This document shows positions 29,774 to 38,064 of a stretch of DNA of 64,000 nt, one piece after another. Location: positions 1-64,000 of the forward strand of contig KZ478064.1 of the NCBI GenBank assembly GCA_002837195.1. The letters are read 5' to 3'. The DNA comes from Enterobacterales bacterium CwR94 (GTDB taxonomy: Bacteria > Pseudomonadota > Gammaproteobacteria > Enterobacterales > Enterobacteriaceae). A model generated the notes under the pieces. That model did no database searches. It was not told the DNA's origin and saw only the letters and a program-made list of their open reading frames with translations. Numbering within the stretch: position 1 is the stretch's first letter; every line of letters begins with the position of its first letter. The position numbers were made by a program, and so were the translations under genes.

Positions 29774-29828
29774 CTTCCTGCTTCCTGCTTCCTGCTTCCT
29801 GCTTCCTGCTTCCTGCTTCCTGCTTCCT
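29774..29828. repeat. Heptanucleotide microsatellite (CTTCCTG)7 plus 6 bases
   Basis: Seven perfect tandem copies of CTTCCTG run from 29774 to 29822, with a truncated eighth (CTTCCT) to 29828. The repeat lies in the divergent intergenic region, 207 bases upstream of the winged-helix regulator start and 64 bases upstream of the P-loop ATPase start. Such short tandem repeats change length by slipped-strand mispairing. A seven-base unit shifts promoter or operator spacing by a non-helical amount. Confidence 0.95.
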
Positions 29829-29892
29829 TATCCATCTTTCTGACGAAAATCCCACTGCGCTCTCTTACTCATACTTTTTTGAGGATTACCTA

Positions 29893-30444
29893 ATGCCCAC
29901 ATATCCACAAGGTTTCATACTCACTGGCGGCCCAGGCTCCGGGAAAAGTACCCTGATTCATCAGCTCGCACAGCAGGGTTATACCTGTTCTGTTGAGGCT
30001 GGAAGAGCCGTTATTCAAGAACAAGTGGCAACCGGCGGCAATGCAGTCCCCTGGGGCGATGTACTTGCCTTTGCAGATCACATGCTGTGCAAGGAGATCC
30101 ACGCCTGGCAGCGTGCCCAGCCGCAGGCAGTACCCTGCTTTTTTGATCGCGGTATACCCGATATTGCGGGCTATTTGTGTTTGTGTGATCTCGCGATTCC
30201 ACTTTCACTCGATAAGGCCATCAACCAGTATCGTTATGCAGAAAAGGTGTTTATCGCACCGCCATGGCGAGAAATTTACGTTCAGGATGCGGAGAGGAAA
30301 CAATCTGTCGAAGAAGCCGAGCGAACGTATCACATGATGTGTGAGATTTACCCACGCTACGGTTATCAACTGGTCGAACTCCCCCGCGCATCCGTCGAGG
30401 AGAGAATCGCTTTTATACTGGCAGAATCAGGCATCCCTTCCTGA
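29893..30444 (+). CDS. AAA/P-loop ATPase, kinase-like (AAA_28 type)
   Basis: The 183-residue soluble protein has a Walker A at residues 12-20 (GGPGSGKST), an acidic Walker-B-like strand CFFDRGIPDIAGY (about 82-94) and the lid region KVFIAPPWREIYVQDAERKQS. The fold class is that of small nucleotide kinase-like ATPases, including the NadR kinase domain relatives annotated as AAA_28. The substrate is unknown. GAGG precedes the ATG by 8 bases. It is the only plus-strand gene between the two fimbrial operons and follows the CTTCCTG repeat. A link with fimbriae is not shown by the sequence. Confidence 0.8.
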   Translation: MPTYPQGFILTGGPGSGKSTLIHQLAQQGYTCSVEAGRAVIQEQVATGGNAVPWGDVLAFADHMLCKEIHAWQRAQPQAVPCFFDRGIPDIAGYLCLCDLAIPLSLDKAINQYRYAEKVFIAPPWREIYVQDAERKQSVEEAERTYHMMCEIYPRYGYQLVELPRASVEERIAFILAESGIPS

Positions 30445-30464
30445 TGGGTCTGCTTGTCAGGCGC

Positions 30465-31553
30465 TCAATTAAAGGTCACCAACATCTCTGCTGACGCCGT
30501 GACCTTTCCGATGGGCATATCATTGCCTCCTGAGCACAATCGCCAGGTGACCTGGTTATCCAGCGTTTTGCTGCTTTCCACATTGGTGATATTGCCTATC
30601 TTCAGCGGCGTATTATTAAACGGGATGCCCGTTGACCCTGAGCAGGCTCCGCTGCCCGTCACGCCTTTATTAATTTCCCCGGTGACAAAACCTCCCCCTT
30701 CATTCAGCGCCAGGCGCGTTGTTGCGCTCGCATGAATACCACTGGCTGCCCGAAACTGCAGGTTAATATTGGCATTAATATGGTTGCTGGGTTGCCCGCA
30801 GGTGGTAATCAGCGGGTAACTGCGGCTTCCCAGTTCTGCGTTTACAGTGGCATCGTGGTTTACGCTGCCAAAGTTGATATCCAGCGGCGTATTCACGGTG
30901 CACTCCAGCGTGGATATGCGTAAGTTGATGCTGCTGGGCAGAATTTGAACCCACCTGTCGCCTGCAAAAGCTGCTGCGTAGCTACCAAAATACATCGGTG
31001 GCACTGTCCCGATACCCTGCTGCTGTGTGCCATCGGCCACCAGTGCCCAGGTCCCCGCGAGCGTGGCGCTGCGTGCACCCGAGGAACTGTAGTAGGGATC
31101 CGATGCGGTCATCGCAGGGGGCAGGCACCACTCTCTCCCTGAAGGAGACCCGATCGCCCCATCGGAGGTTGATTGCCCCTGCGTGTTTGGCAAACCAATC
31201 GTGCCAGTAAGAGAATGGCGAGCACCGTTGTTTCTAATATAGTTGGCGGTCCCCGATGCCCTGGGAACCAGACCTACACCGGGCACGCCGTTAAGCGGGA
31301 GCGCCAGGTAGCCTCCGATCATGCGTAAACGGGTTGACGGAATACATCTGGCGGGATCGGTTGAAATAGACAGCAGTCCATATATTGGATTTAAGCTTCG
31401 CGACTCCAGTGTGCCAGTTAACGTATGATTAAACGCCAATCCCTCCCAGACAATACCGGTACCTTTGCCAATCGTAATGGTCTCTGCCTGCGCAGACAGG
31501 CTCAGCGCCGTTAACACCACTGCGGTCAGTCCGTGCATCCTGTTCTGTTTCAT
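30465..31553 (-). CDS. Two-domain fimbrial tip adhesin, operon 2
   Basis: ATG 31553 gives 362 residues with signal peptide MKQNRMHGLTAVVLTALSLS followed by AQA; the frame is open upstream into the usher gene but that part is not a signal peptide. The N-terminal half (to about 225) is Ser/Gly/Thr-rich with cysteines in PARCIPSTR and REWCLPPAM and would be the binding domain. The C-terminal pilin domain starts near ISTLECTVNTPLDINFGSV and ends AEMLVTFN. It is the last gene of operon 2, its ATG overlapping the usher TAA by one base (TAATG). The binding target is unknown. Confidence 0.85.
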   Translation of the reverse strand: MKQNRMHGLTAVVLTALSLSAQAETITIGKGTGIVWEGLAFNHTLTGTLESRSLNPIYGLLSISTDPARCIPSTRLRMIGGYLALPLNGVPGVGLVPRASGTANYIRNNGARHSLTGTIGLPNTQGQSTSDGAIGSPSGREWCLPPAMTASDPYYSSSGARSATLAGTWALVADGTQQQGIGTVPPMYFGSYAAAFAGDRWVQILPSSINLRISTLECTVNTPLDINFGSVNHDATVNAELGSRSYPLITTCGQPSNHINANINLQFRAASGIHASATTRLALNEGGGFVTGEINKGVTGSGACSGSTGIPFNNTPLKIGNITNVESSKTLDNQVTWRLCSGGNDMPIGKVTASAEMLVTFN

Positions 31554-34144
31554 TATGATTCCTCTTGGCAGCGTGCTGTCAGCATACGCACCGGGTTGTG
31601 TGTGGGCGGCTGTGTGGTGCTGAGATCGAACGTTGCCTGGCATTGCTGTCCGGCTTCCCGTCCCCATGAGGCGGTGAGCACACCCCGTTCTGGCAGCCCG
31701 CTAAGATAGACCTGGCCTGCATCACCGACGATGCCGCTATTGACCTCGCCCGCAGGATGATTCAGCGTGACCAGGCTGCCAAAGGGCACCGTTTCACCGG
31801 TGCGCACCAGGGAAATCAATGCTTGATAACCCGTGCGTGTCGCAAAAGTAGCCGCCACAATCGCCCCTTTTGTAGGGATGACATTGGCACTGTTGCGCGA
31901 TAAATCGACATCATCCGGCAGTGTGGCTGGATTCAGGCTGAGCGTGTTGTTTTGATAGGCAGAGAGATAAGGCACCACTGCAAAGCCTTTGCTATCGGTG
32001 CGGATGCCTCCATTCATCACCTGCACACCCGCCGCGTTGGGGGCGCTGATCAATGCGGAAGACGCGCCCAAGGGTTGGCTCAGCGTCAGCCCGTTAGCAT
32101 GCACCAACATGCCGCCATTGGCATTGACATTGAAGGCATTAAATTGATGGCTCTGGCTGTAGCCCACGCTGGCGGTACCTTGGTGACTTTGCCAACCCAG
32201 GTTGAGATTTCTCACCGTACTGTCGTTGCTACTTTGGCTATGGTTGTTCCAACTCTGTGTCACACTGTAGCTGAGGCGCTCTTGTGCTGCGGTGCCGCTG
32301 ATACCTGCCTGCTGGCGCACGCGGCCCTGGTTATCACGTGACATTTGATAGTTGGCATAGCTGCGGCTCACGGCGGAAGCGCTACTCAACAGGCTAAAAG
32401 GGACCTGCATGTTAAAGGCCAACTGGCGATTGGTAGGCCACTCACCTTCTGAGTGGCGACGGTCGATGCTGTAGGCCAGCCCGAAACTCATCCCACGCCA
32501 ACCGGTGTTATAGCCTGCGGACAACGTGTTGTTGGTTTGCTCATCGCCCCAATAATCGCTGCGCGCACCGGAGACAAAGAGTGAACCGTACTGACCCAAT
32601 TGTTGGCTTACTCGCACCTGGAAATCGGAGCGTTGGCGAGCTAAAGCCCAGGGGCGTTCACCTGCGCGCAGCGTGTAGCCACTGTTATTAAAATCCGCAA
32701 AGCTCGCGTAATGTTGGGTTGAGTAGCGGTAGGCCGTCAGATCCACCGACGTGCCGGTAGTGAGCAGGCTTTTGGCATAGCGGATTCGGTAGGATTGGCC
32801 ACGCTGTGTTTGCTCATCCAGCTCGGCGTTCGAGACGGTCACATCTGCCGACAGCGCGCCAAAATGGCCGAGTGATAAGCCGCTGCCCAGCACCGTCGCG
32901 AGGTATTTCTCGGCCAGTAAACCGCCACCGTACAAGGTGATATTGTGAGGAAGACCATAAATCAGCGTGCCTAATGCAAACTGGACCTCTCTGGAACGCG
33001 TGGTGATACCGCCATTGTAGCGACCACTGGTCACCTCATATTTCAAGCCGCCAGGGCGCTGCATAACGGGCAGCGCTGAAAATGCCTGCTGCCAGGTGCG
33101 CACACTGCCGTCAGCCTCTGTCACGGTTACCGTTAAGTTGCCACCCAGACCCGTCTGGTAGAGATCGGTAATACGAAAGGGGCCGGGGGCGACATAGGTT
33201 TGATACACCACGTTGCCGTTTTGGCTCACGGTAATACGGGCGTTGCTCTGTGCAATGCCACTGATTTCCGGGGCAAACCCGCGCAGACTCACGGGCAACA
33301 TCTCCTCGTTGCTGTTCAGTTTCACACCGCGAAACGGAATGCTGTCAAAGACATCGTTACCGGATTGGCTCTCTCCCATCAGCAAATCGGAACGCCATGA
33401 TTGAATATCGCGTTGCAGCGCGGTATTGGAAAAACGGTTGGTCTGAAAACGCTGCCTGTCACTGCTGCCATCGCGGTTTTCATTGCGGGTGTAGGTCATG
33501 TCGCTACGTAAGCGCCATGCCTGCCAGTTCAGCCCGCCGCGCAGGCCCAGGAAAACATTACTGTTTTCGTTGGTTGCACCGTCTGTGCTCAGGGTTTGTC
33601 GACGTTGCCCGGCATTAAAGGTGTAGTTGAGCAGCAATGCGCTCATGCCTTGATCCCATTGCGAAGGATCGGTGGTTTGGGCGGCGCTCGGTTTCAGGGC
33701 GACTTGCGGAATGCTGAGTTCAAGACGCTGCTGCGGGAAATCAAAAGTCACCCGGGCGTCAGGGATCAAGGCCGTTAAATCCCCCACGGATTGATGGAGA
33801 GGGCGTCCCGCAAACGCCGGAAGCGCAGACGTATTCACCCCTAACGTCGACAGCAAGTCCGGGGTCAATTCAGGTTTCACTTCCCCTTGTTTATCTGCGC
33901 TGAACACAATATCGACTTCTCCATAGTCGCGTTGGTTCACCCGCAGCGATACCCGATAAGTGCCAGCGGGTGTGCTTCCCGCGGTCTCAAAAGCGCTGAG
34001 ATCGGTGACGGTGTGCAGCGATCCTCCCAGAGAGAGCAGGGCAGGATCAAAATAGTCGCGGGCTGTTGCCACGGGCGTGCCAACACTCAGCGCACTGCTG
34101 ATCATCAGCAGTAAAAATGTCATTTTCTTACGGTCAACTCTCAT
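31553..34144 (-). CDS. Outer-membrane fimbrial usher, operon 2
   Basis: This intact 863-residue PapC/FimD-family usher has a signal peptide, N-terminal periplasmic domain (from RDYFDPALLSLGGSL), a 24-strand barrel with plug (TAYRYSTQHYASFADFN, GFAPEISGIAQSNARITV in the barrel/plug region), and the C-terminal domain with its Cys pair (AGQQCQATFDL and LTARCQEES). Start 34144 has AGG six bases upstream. It follows the third chaperone gene by 54 bases and is coupled to the adhesin. It is only distantly similar to the operon 1 usher, so the two operons are not a recent duplication. Confidence 0.96.
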   Translation of the reverse strand: MRVDRKKMTFLLLMISSALSVGTPVATARDYFDPALLSLGGSLHTVTDLSAFETAGSTPAGTYRVSLRVNQRDYGEVDIVFSADKQGEVKPELTPDLLSTLGVNTSALPAFAGRPLHQSVGDLTALIPDARVTFDFPQQRLELSIPQVALKPSAAQTTDPSQWDQGMSALLLNYTFNAGQRRQTLSTDGATNENSNVFLGLRGGLNWQAWRLRSDMTYTRNENRDGSSDRQRFQTNRFSNTALQRDIQSWRSDLLMGESQSGNDVFDSIPFRGVKLNSNEEMLPVSLRGFAPEISGIAQSNARITVSQNGNVVYQTYVAPGPFRITDLYQTGLGGNLTVTVTEADGSVRTWQQAFSALPVMQRPGGLKYEVTSGRYNGGITTRSREVQFALGTLIYGLPHNITLYGGGLLAEKYLATVLGSGLSLGHFGALSADVTVSNAELDEQTQRGQSYRIRYAKSLLTTGTSVDLTAYRYSTQHYASFADFNNSGYTLRAGERPWALARQRSDFQVRVSQQLGQYGSLFVSGARSDYWGDEQTNNTLSAGYNTGWRGMSFGLAYSIDRRHSEGEWPTNRQLAFNMQVPFSLLSSASAVSRSYANYQMSRDNQGRVRQQAGISGTAAQERLSYSVTQSWNNHSQSSNDSTVRNLNLGWQSHQGTASVGYSQSHQFNAFNVNANGGMLVHANGLTLSQPLGASSALISAPNAAGVQVMNGGIRTDSKGFAVVPYLSAYQNNTLSLNPATLPDDVDLSRNSANVIPTKGAIVAATFATRTGYQALISLVRTGETVPFGSLVTLNHPAGEVNSGIVGDAGQVYLSGLPERGVLTASWGREAGQQCQATFDLSTTQPPTHNPVRMLTARCQEES

Positions 34145-34198
34145 GGTTTACCTGTCCATCTCATCATTTATCCCCTTTGCTTCTCGTCAAACGGGCAA

Positions 34199-34936
34199 TT
34201 ACTCACTCTGCTGAGCCACAGGCGTGTCCCAACCGTCCTCATCAATCAACTGCCAACTCACGGTGCCGGTGGCAGAGGCTGGAATGCGATAAGACTGCTG
34301 CCCATAGGGCGGTACCATCAGGCGCAGCGCAGGTTTTTCCAGCGGCGATCCCCCCACTGAAAGGCGAGAAAACGTCAGCCAGTAGGGGGTTGGATTAATG
34401 GCGGTTAACTGATCATGCTGCCGATGGAAATGCAGTTTGGGGGCCATCTTGGCAACGGCCCGTTTCACCAGGCCTTGTGGGCGGTAAAACACCTTCATGT
34501 TACTGACGACGGTCATCACCATTTGGTCCCCCGTCGTTTTTTGCGGGGGAAGCGTTTTCATCGAGATGTAAAACACCGACTCACGGTCTTGTGGCAGCGG
34601 CACCCCGTTACGCCGAATCCGCAGCGTGATATCACTGTTGGCCTCCAGCCGCGTCAGCGGCGGTGTCAAAATAAACGGCATGGCGGGCACACCTTGCCAG
34701 CCGGTTTCGACATCGCCGGTGGCGCTGTCTACGGGGCGTATCCAGGATTGCATCAAGACCGGCGTGTTGCTTTTGTTGTAGACGGTCAATGCCGCTCCTT
34801 GCCTCTCTTCTGCGCTGTAGATGACACGCAGAACGTAAAAAGAGATCCCCGACGGCGGCGGCTCTTGCTGCTGGGCCAGCACGTTGCCGCTGATGAGCAA
34901 ACACAGGGCGAGAATGAAATGCGCGAAGGCGATCAT
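34199..34936 (-). CDS. Fimbrial periplasmic chaperone, operon 2 (third in order)
   Basis: This 245-residue PapD-like protein has signal MIAFAHFILALCLLISG then NVLA, a first domain with FYVLRVIYSAEERQGAALTV, the signature LPQDRESVFYISMKTLPP near residue 112, and MKVFYRPQGLV near 145. Its ATG overlaps the stop of the preceding chaperone gene (ATGA). It sits directly upstream of the usher, the canonical chaperone position, and is therefore the best candidate for the main chaperone of the operon. Confidence 0.9.
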   Translation of the reverse strand: MIAFAHFILALCLLISGNVLAQQQEPPPSGISFYVLRVIYSAEERQGAALTVYNKSNTPVLMQSWIRPVDSATGDVETGWQGVPAMPFILTPPLTRLEANSDITLRIRRNGVPLPQDRESVFYISMKTLPPQKTTGDQMVMTVVSNMKVFYRPQGLVKRAVAKMAPKLHFHRQHDQLTAINPTPYWLTFSRLSVGGSPLEKPALRLMVPPYGQQSYRIPASATGTVSWQLIDEDGWDTPVAQQSE

Positions 34937-35652
34937 GATGCGTTCTCCATGATGCGTGGGCCGTCTTGTTGGCAGGTGTGCGAAAGGCCGCCATAGTCGG
35001 TGATCACTCGCCAGGTGATTTTCTTGATCGAGGGGTGCATCGCCAGCGTGATGCTGTCGAGCGGGGGCACCATGGCGGGCTGCTGCTCCAGCGCTACCGG
35101 CTGACCATTTATCGTGAGTTTCCCCAGCGTCTGAAAATAAGCGGTGGGATTCGAAATCTGTAGGCCCTGAGCCGTGGTGCGAAAGACCAACTGACAGGGC
35201 GTTGTGCTGGCAGGTGTCAACAAGGTTGCAGGGCGGTAAAACAACTTAACGACAAAGCGTAAGCCAATAGATAAGCGATCCTGGGCCGAGACTGGTTCAC
35301 GCTGTGCCGGGATGGCGGACAGTGAAAGATAAAACAGCGATTCTCGATCGGCTGGCAGTGCGGCATTGAGCGGCAATATTCGCAACAGCTGGCGCTGGTT
35401 GCCTTGCAGCGTAAACAGCGGTGGAGTGATGATAAAGGGTGCCGCGGCGGTGCTGTCTGGTGTCTCCAGCGTCAGCGCCTGAATCAAGTAGTTACGTTCG
35501 CCACTGTTAGCAACGGTTAGCGTTTGAGCCTTATCGGTGGCAGAAAAAATGACGCGTGTTTGTCCCAGATAAATACCGCCTTCAGCGGCGTGTGACGGCA
35601 GGCTGGTGGTCAGCACCAGCAGCAACACCTTGTGATAAACGTGCTTTGCCAT
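34933..35652 (-). CDS. Fimbrial periplasmic chaperone, operon 2 (second in order)
   Basis: This PapD-like protein of 239 residues starts at ATG 35652, eight bases beyond the minor pilin stop and after a GAGG-type site. Features are the signal peptide LLLVLTTSLPSHA, the G1-type strand region RQLLRILPLNAALPADRES, LFYLSLSAIPA near 108, and VVKLFYRPATLL near 143. It differs at many positions from the two other chaperones of the operon. Placement between a minor pilin and another chaperone suggests it serves a particular subunit. Confidence 0.88.
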   Translation of the reverse strand: MAKHVYHKVLLLVLTTSLPSHAAEGGIYLGQTRVIFSATDKAQTLTVANSGERNYLIQALTLETPDSTAAAPFIITPPLFTLQGNQRQLLRILPLNAALPADRESLFYLSLSAIPAQREPVSAQDRLSIGLRFVVKLFYRPATLLTPASTTPCQLVFRTTAQGLQISNPTAYFQTLGKLTINGQPVALEQQPAMVPPLDSITLAMHPSIKKITWRVITDYGGLSHTCQQDGPRIMENAS

Positions 35653-35659
35653 CCCATCC

Positions 35660-36211
35660 TCACTGATAGGTAAAGGTAAATGACACACTGGCTGTCAGGG
35701 CACCCGGTGTGTTCGCGGCACAGCCTGTGTTGCCACCACAACTGGCACCGGCGTAAAACGTGAATGACTGATCGCGAGGAACGTCCCCGTTATTTCCCAG
35801 CGCAATAATGCTGCCATCTCGTAGCTCGGGCTGGCTGTACTCAGCCTCGCTGTCACTTTGAATCACCATGACGCCCGTTGCGGAATGCGCACCAAACCCG
35901 CGAAACAACCAGCGACCATCATGCAAGGCGCCGCTGCCTGAAACGGTCACCACCGGTTTCAGGCTGCCGCCAGGACGACCGCTACAATCCTTGACGCTCA
36001 AAACAAAAGGTTGCTGAGCCACCAACTGGCCGGGGCGCAACCGCGACTGAGGGATATCGCCAAGGGGTAACGTGCTTCTGTTCAAGCTCAGCGTGCAGGT
36101 GCGCTCTACCACCAATGCGGAAAACTCCAGAAAAACGGCCTGAGTGGGCAGTGGCAGTACGGCTACTGCCATTAGCCACAGCGGGCTAAGGTAAGGGAGT
36201 GCTAAACGCAT
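35660..36211 (-). CDS. Minor fimbrial subunit, operon 2
   Basis: This 183-residue pilin-family protein starts at ATG 36211, with GGAGG six bases upstream; an in-frame start 18 bases earlier is less likely. It has signal peptide MAVAVLPLPTQA, Cys in RTCTLSLNRSTLPLGDI and VKDCSGRPGG, and the subunit end LTASVSFTFTYQ. A second Cys pair (ASCGGNTGCAAN) near residue 160 is unusual for a shaft pilin. Such subunits are usually adaptors or terminators. It overlaps the end of the preceding chaperone gene by 26 bases. Confidence 0.82.
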   Translation of the reverse strand: MRLALPYLSPLWLMAVAVLPLPTQAVFLEFSALVVERTCTLSLNRSTLPLGDIPQSRLRPGQLVAQQPFVLSVKDCSGRPGGSLKPVVTVSGSGALHDGRWLFRGFGAHSATGVMVIQSDSEAEYSQPELRDGSIIALGNNGDVPRDQSFTFYAGASCGGNTGCAANTPGALTASVSFTFTYQ

Positions 36212-36911
36212 CCTTGCCTCCGTTGTCATTGATGGTTTGCCAGTGCACGCGCTCGCCCGTCACTGGCGGTTTGCTCAGTGACCAGATATGGCTGCCAAAA
36301 GGGGCCAACATTAATTGCGCGGGGGTCTCCAGGGGCAATGGCAGAGGGCCAACCTTCAGTGATGCCAGACTCACGAAATAGGGCGAGTTATTGCTGACTT
36401 GCATACCTCCGGGCACGCGAGAAAAGATCAGATCTTTTTGTGCCGCCGCCGCCGATCCCGGCAATCCCGCTGGGCGATAAAAAAGTTTGATTATGTTGCC
36501 CACGCCAAACTGAACCTTGCCTTGAATCCCGCTGCCCGCAGCGGAGGCTTCCGTGGGCTGACTGCTGGGAATTGCGGTGGCATGAAAATAGAAAACGGAT
36601 TCGCGGCTGCTGGACAGTGGAGCGCCCGTCAAAGCAATGCGCAGCGTATTGGTGCTGTTGGGCTCCAGACGAAACAGTGGCGGGGTCACAATAAAGGGCG
36701 CTGGACTGCGTTGGTCTTGTTTACTGCTCAGCGCCACTTGCACCAGAAAAGGGGCATCGTTCTGCGTATTTCTCACGCCCACACTGATACTTCCCGCGCC
36801 TTGCGGATAAATAAGCCGTGTTGCGTTAATGCCAAATCCAGCCCCCCAACTTGTCAAGCTCACGCTTAACAGGGCGAGGGCCAACGGCCAAAGAATTAAT
36901 CGACGTATCAT
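36186..36911 (-). CDS. Fimbrial periplasmic chaperone, operon 2 (first in order)
   Basis: This 241-residue PapD-like chaperone starts at ATG 36911 behind GGAG; an upstream TTG in frame was rejected because GGAG would lie inside the coding region. The signal is ILWPLALALLSVSLTSWGAG. The first domain has NATRLIYPQGAGSISVGV, with signature SRESVFYFHATAIPSS near 105 and NIIKLFYRPAGLPG near 145. The segment QPTEASAAGSGIQGKVQFG makes an insertion before the last strand of domain 1 relative to the sister chaperones. It directly follows the major pilin gene. Confidence 0.9.
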   Translation of the reverse strand: MIRRLILWPLALALLSVSLTSWGAGFGINATRLIYPQGAGSISVGVRNTQNDAPFLVQVALSSKQDQRSPAPFIVTPPLFRLEPNSTNTLRIALTGAPLSSSRESVFYFHATAIPSSQPTEASAAGSGIQGKVQFGVGNIIKLFYRPAGLPGSAAAAQKDLIFSRVPGGMQVSNNSPYFVSLASLKVGPLPLPLETPAQLMLAPFGSHIWSLSKPPVTGERVHWQTINDNGGKDAFSTPLP

Positions 36912-36921
36912 GTTCGACTCC

Positions 36922-36947
36922 AAAAACGGCGGGCCAAATGACCCGCC
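36922..36947 (-). terminator. Attenuating stem-loop after the operon 2 major pilin
   Basis: On the minus strand GGCGGG and CCCGCC (loop of 8) are followed by GTTTTTG, ten bases after the pilin stop and eleven before the chaperone start. It is analogous to the stem-loop behind the pilin of operon 1. Confidence 0.7.
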
Positions 36948-36956
36948 AGCACCGAT

Positions 36957-37505
36957 TTAGTTGTAAGCAAAACTGAAGGTGATAGGCGCGCTAACCTTGC
37001 CGAGATCGGGTGTCGTGGACGTTGAGGCCAGACCCGCCTGGAATCTCAAGGTTTTGCCGTTGTAATCGGCTGGCGTGGGGGTGGCACTGGCCTTCGCCAC
37101 TTGCAGTTTGTCGGTAGACTTGATGTACGCGGTGGGTGCATCGGCAGGACTCAGCATCACGCCGACATTGGTATCAAAGGTGTTAAACAGGGTGGGATGG
37201 CCGCTCAGGCTCGAACCGTTAACCACTAAATTGGCGGTATCATCTTCGGCGAGAGGGGTTTCACAATCACTGAGGCCGACGGAAAAGGTTTTTATACTCT
37301 CGGGAACGGGCGTTCCAATGGTAACGAATTTATTTTTGGAGAAGTTACCTAAATCCAGCGTGGAATTGACAAGAGAAATATCACAGGTTGCTGCAACAAC
37401 ATTGCCTGTAATGGTAATTGTCGCATTGGAGGCTGCTGTGGCATTGTGTGTGGTCGCCAATAAAATAACAGACAGGGGAAGTAAAGAATAACAGAACTTA
37501 TTCAT
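36957..37505 (-). CDS. Major fimbrial subunit, operon 2
   Basis: The 182-residue pilin has a signal peptide ending HNATA, donor-strand region ASNATITITGNVVAATC, disulfide partners ATCDISLV and LSDCETPL, and terminal zipper PITFSFAYN. It is the first gene of operon 2, followed by a stem-loop and then three chaperone genes interspersed with a minor pilin. It shares the fold signature but little sequence with the operon 1 pilin. The region upstream (37506-37700) is AT-rich and should hold the promoter. Confidence 0.92.
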   Translation of the reverse strand: MNKFCYSLLPLSVILLATTHNATAASNATITITGNVVAATCDISLVNSTLDLGNFSKNKFVTIGTPVPESIKTFSVGLSDCETPLAEDDTANLVVNGSSLSGHPTLFNTFDTNVGVMLSPADAPTAYIKSTDKLQVAKASATPTPADYNGKTLRFQAGLASTSTTPDLGKVSAPITFSFAYN

Positions 37506-38064
37506 CGGGCTTTCCTTATTTTACTCGGTTGGTGTTAATGGTTTTTTCTGGATGTTATCCACTCAATATTGTCATGTTTGTTTTTTTTAATATTAGGTGG
37601 TCAGGTCTTTTTTAAATTCAGGATATATCCTTCTCCTTGTAAATAACGCCGCCCGTATAGTGGGCTTTGTCACTAAAAGCGTGGGAATATTCTGAGTGAG
37701 TTATCTGAATAGCGCAATTATCACAAAAAAGAGTAACGCAATAATAACGTTAACGTATTTTCGTTACGGCAAACTTTCTCGTGTTATAGGTTACGGTTAT
37801 TGTGTTATTTGCTTGTTTTATGAATATAAAGTTGGAAGAAAGCGCGTAACGTTAGCGCGGTGGGCACAGAATAGGGGGATGCAGGATTAACAAACCCTGC
37901 GCGTTTTTTTTGGCCCAAAGTGATCGCTTTTCGTGCGTTAGTATACTCTTTATGTGTTTCACTCTTCGCCATAATAGGCACCGTCAAAGGCATTCAGTAC
38001 CTGCAACATCTTGAGGTGAGGCGGTATTCAGTGTCCATTATCGCACTTGAGATCAGGGGAACCT
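37506..38064. other. Non-coding region between fimbrial operon 2 and the cysteine hydrolase gene
   Basis: The interval holds the divergent promoters of pilin and hydrolase and an orphan terminator-like hairpin at 37881-37911. AT content is high between 37540 and 37760. A short open frame at 37696-37890 (GTG start) has no ribosome-binding site or recognisable product and I do not call it a gene. Confidence 0.5.
37881..37911 (+). terminator. Orphan intrinsic terminator-like hairpin
   Basis: GCAGG (37881-37885) and CCTGC (37896-37900) form a short stem followed by GCG and eight T residues on the plus strand. No convincing gene ends here, so it may terminate an unannotated small transcript from the 37.6-37.9 kb interval, or block transcription entering the hydrolase gene. 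Confidence 0.5.

Noticed and set aside
29774-29828. CRISPR-like array
   Set aside because: The unit is 7 bp with no spacers and no cas genes nearby; it is a simple microsatellite.
37696-37890. 64-codon frame between fimbrial operon 2 and the hydrolase gene
   Set aside because: It has a GTG start without a ribosome-binding site, skewed composition and no recognisable features.
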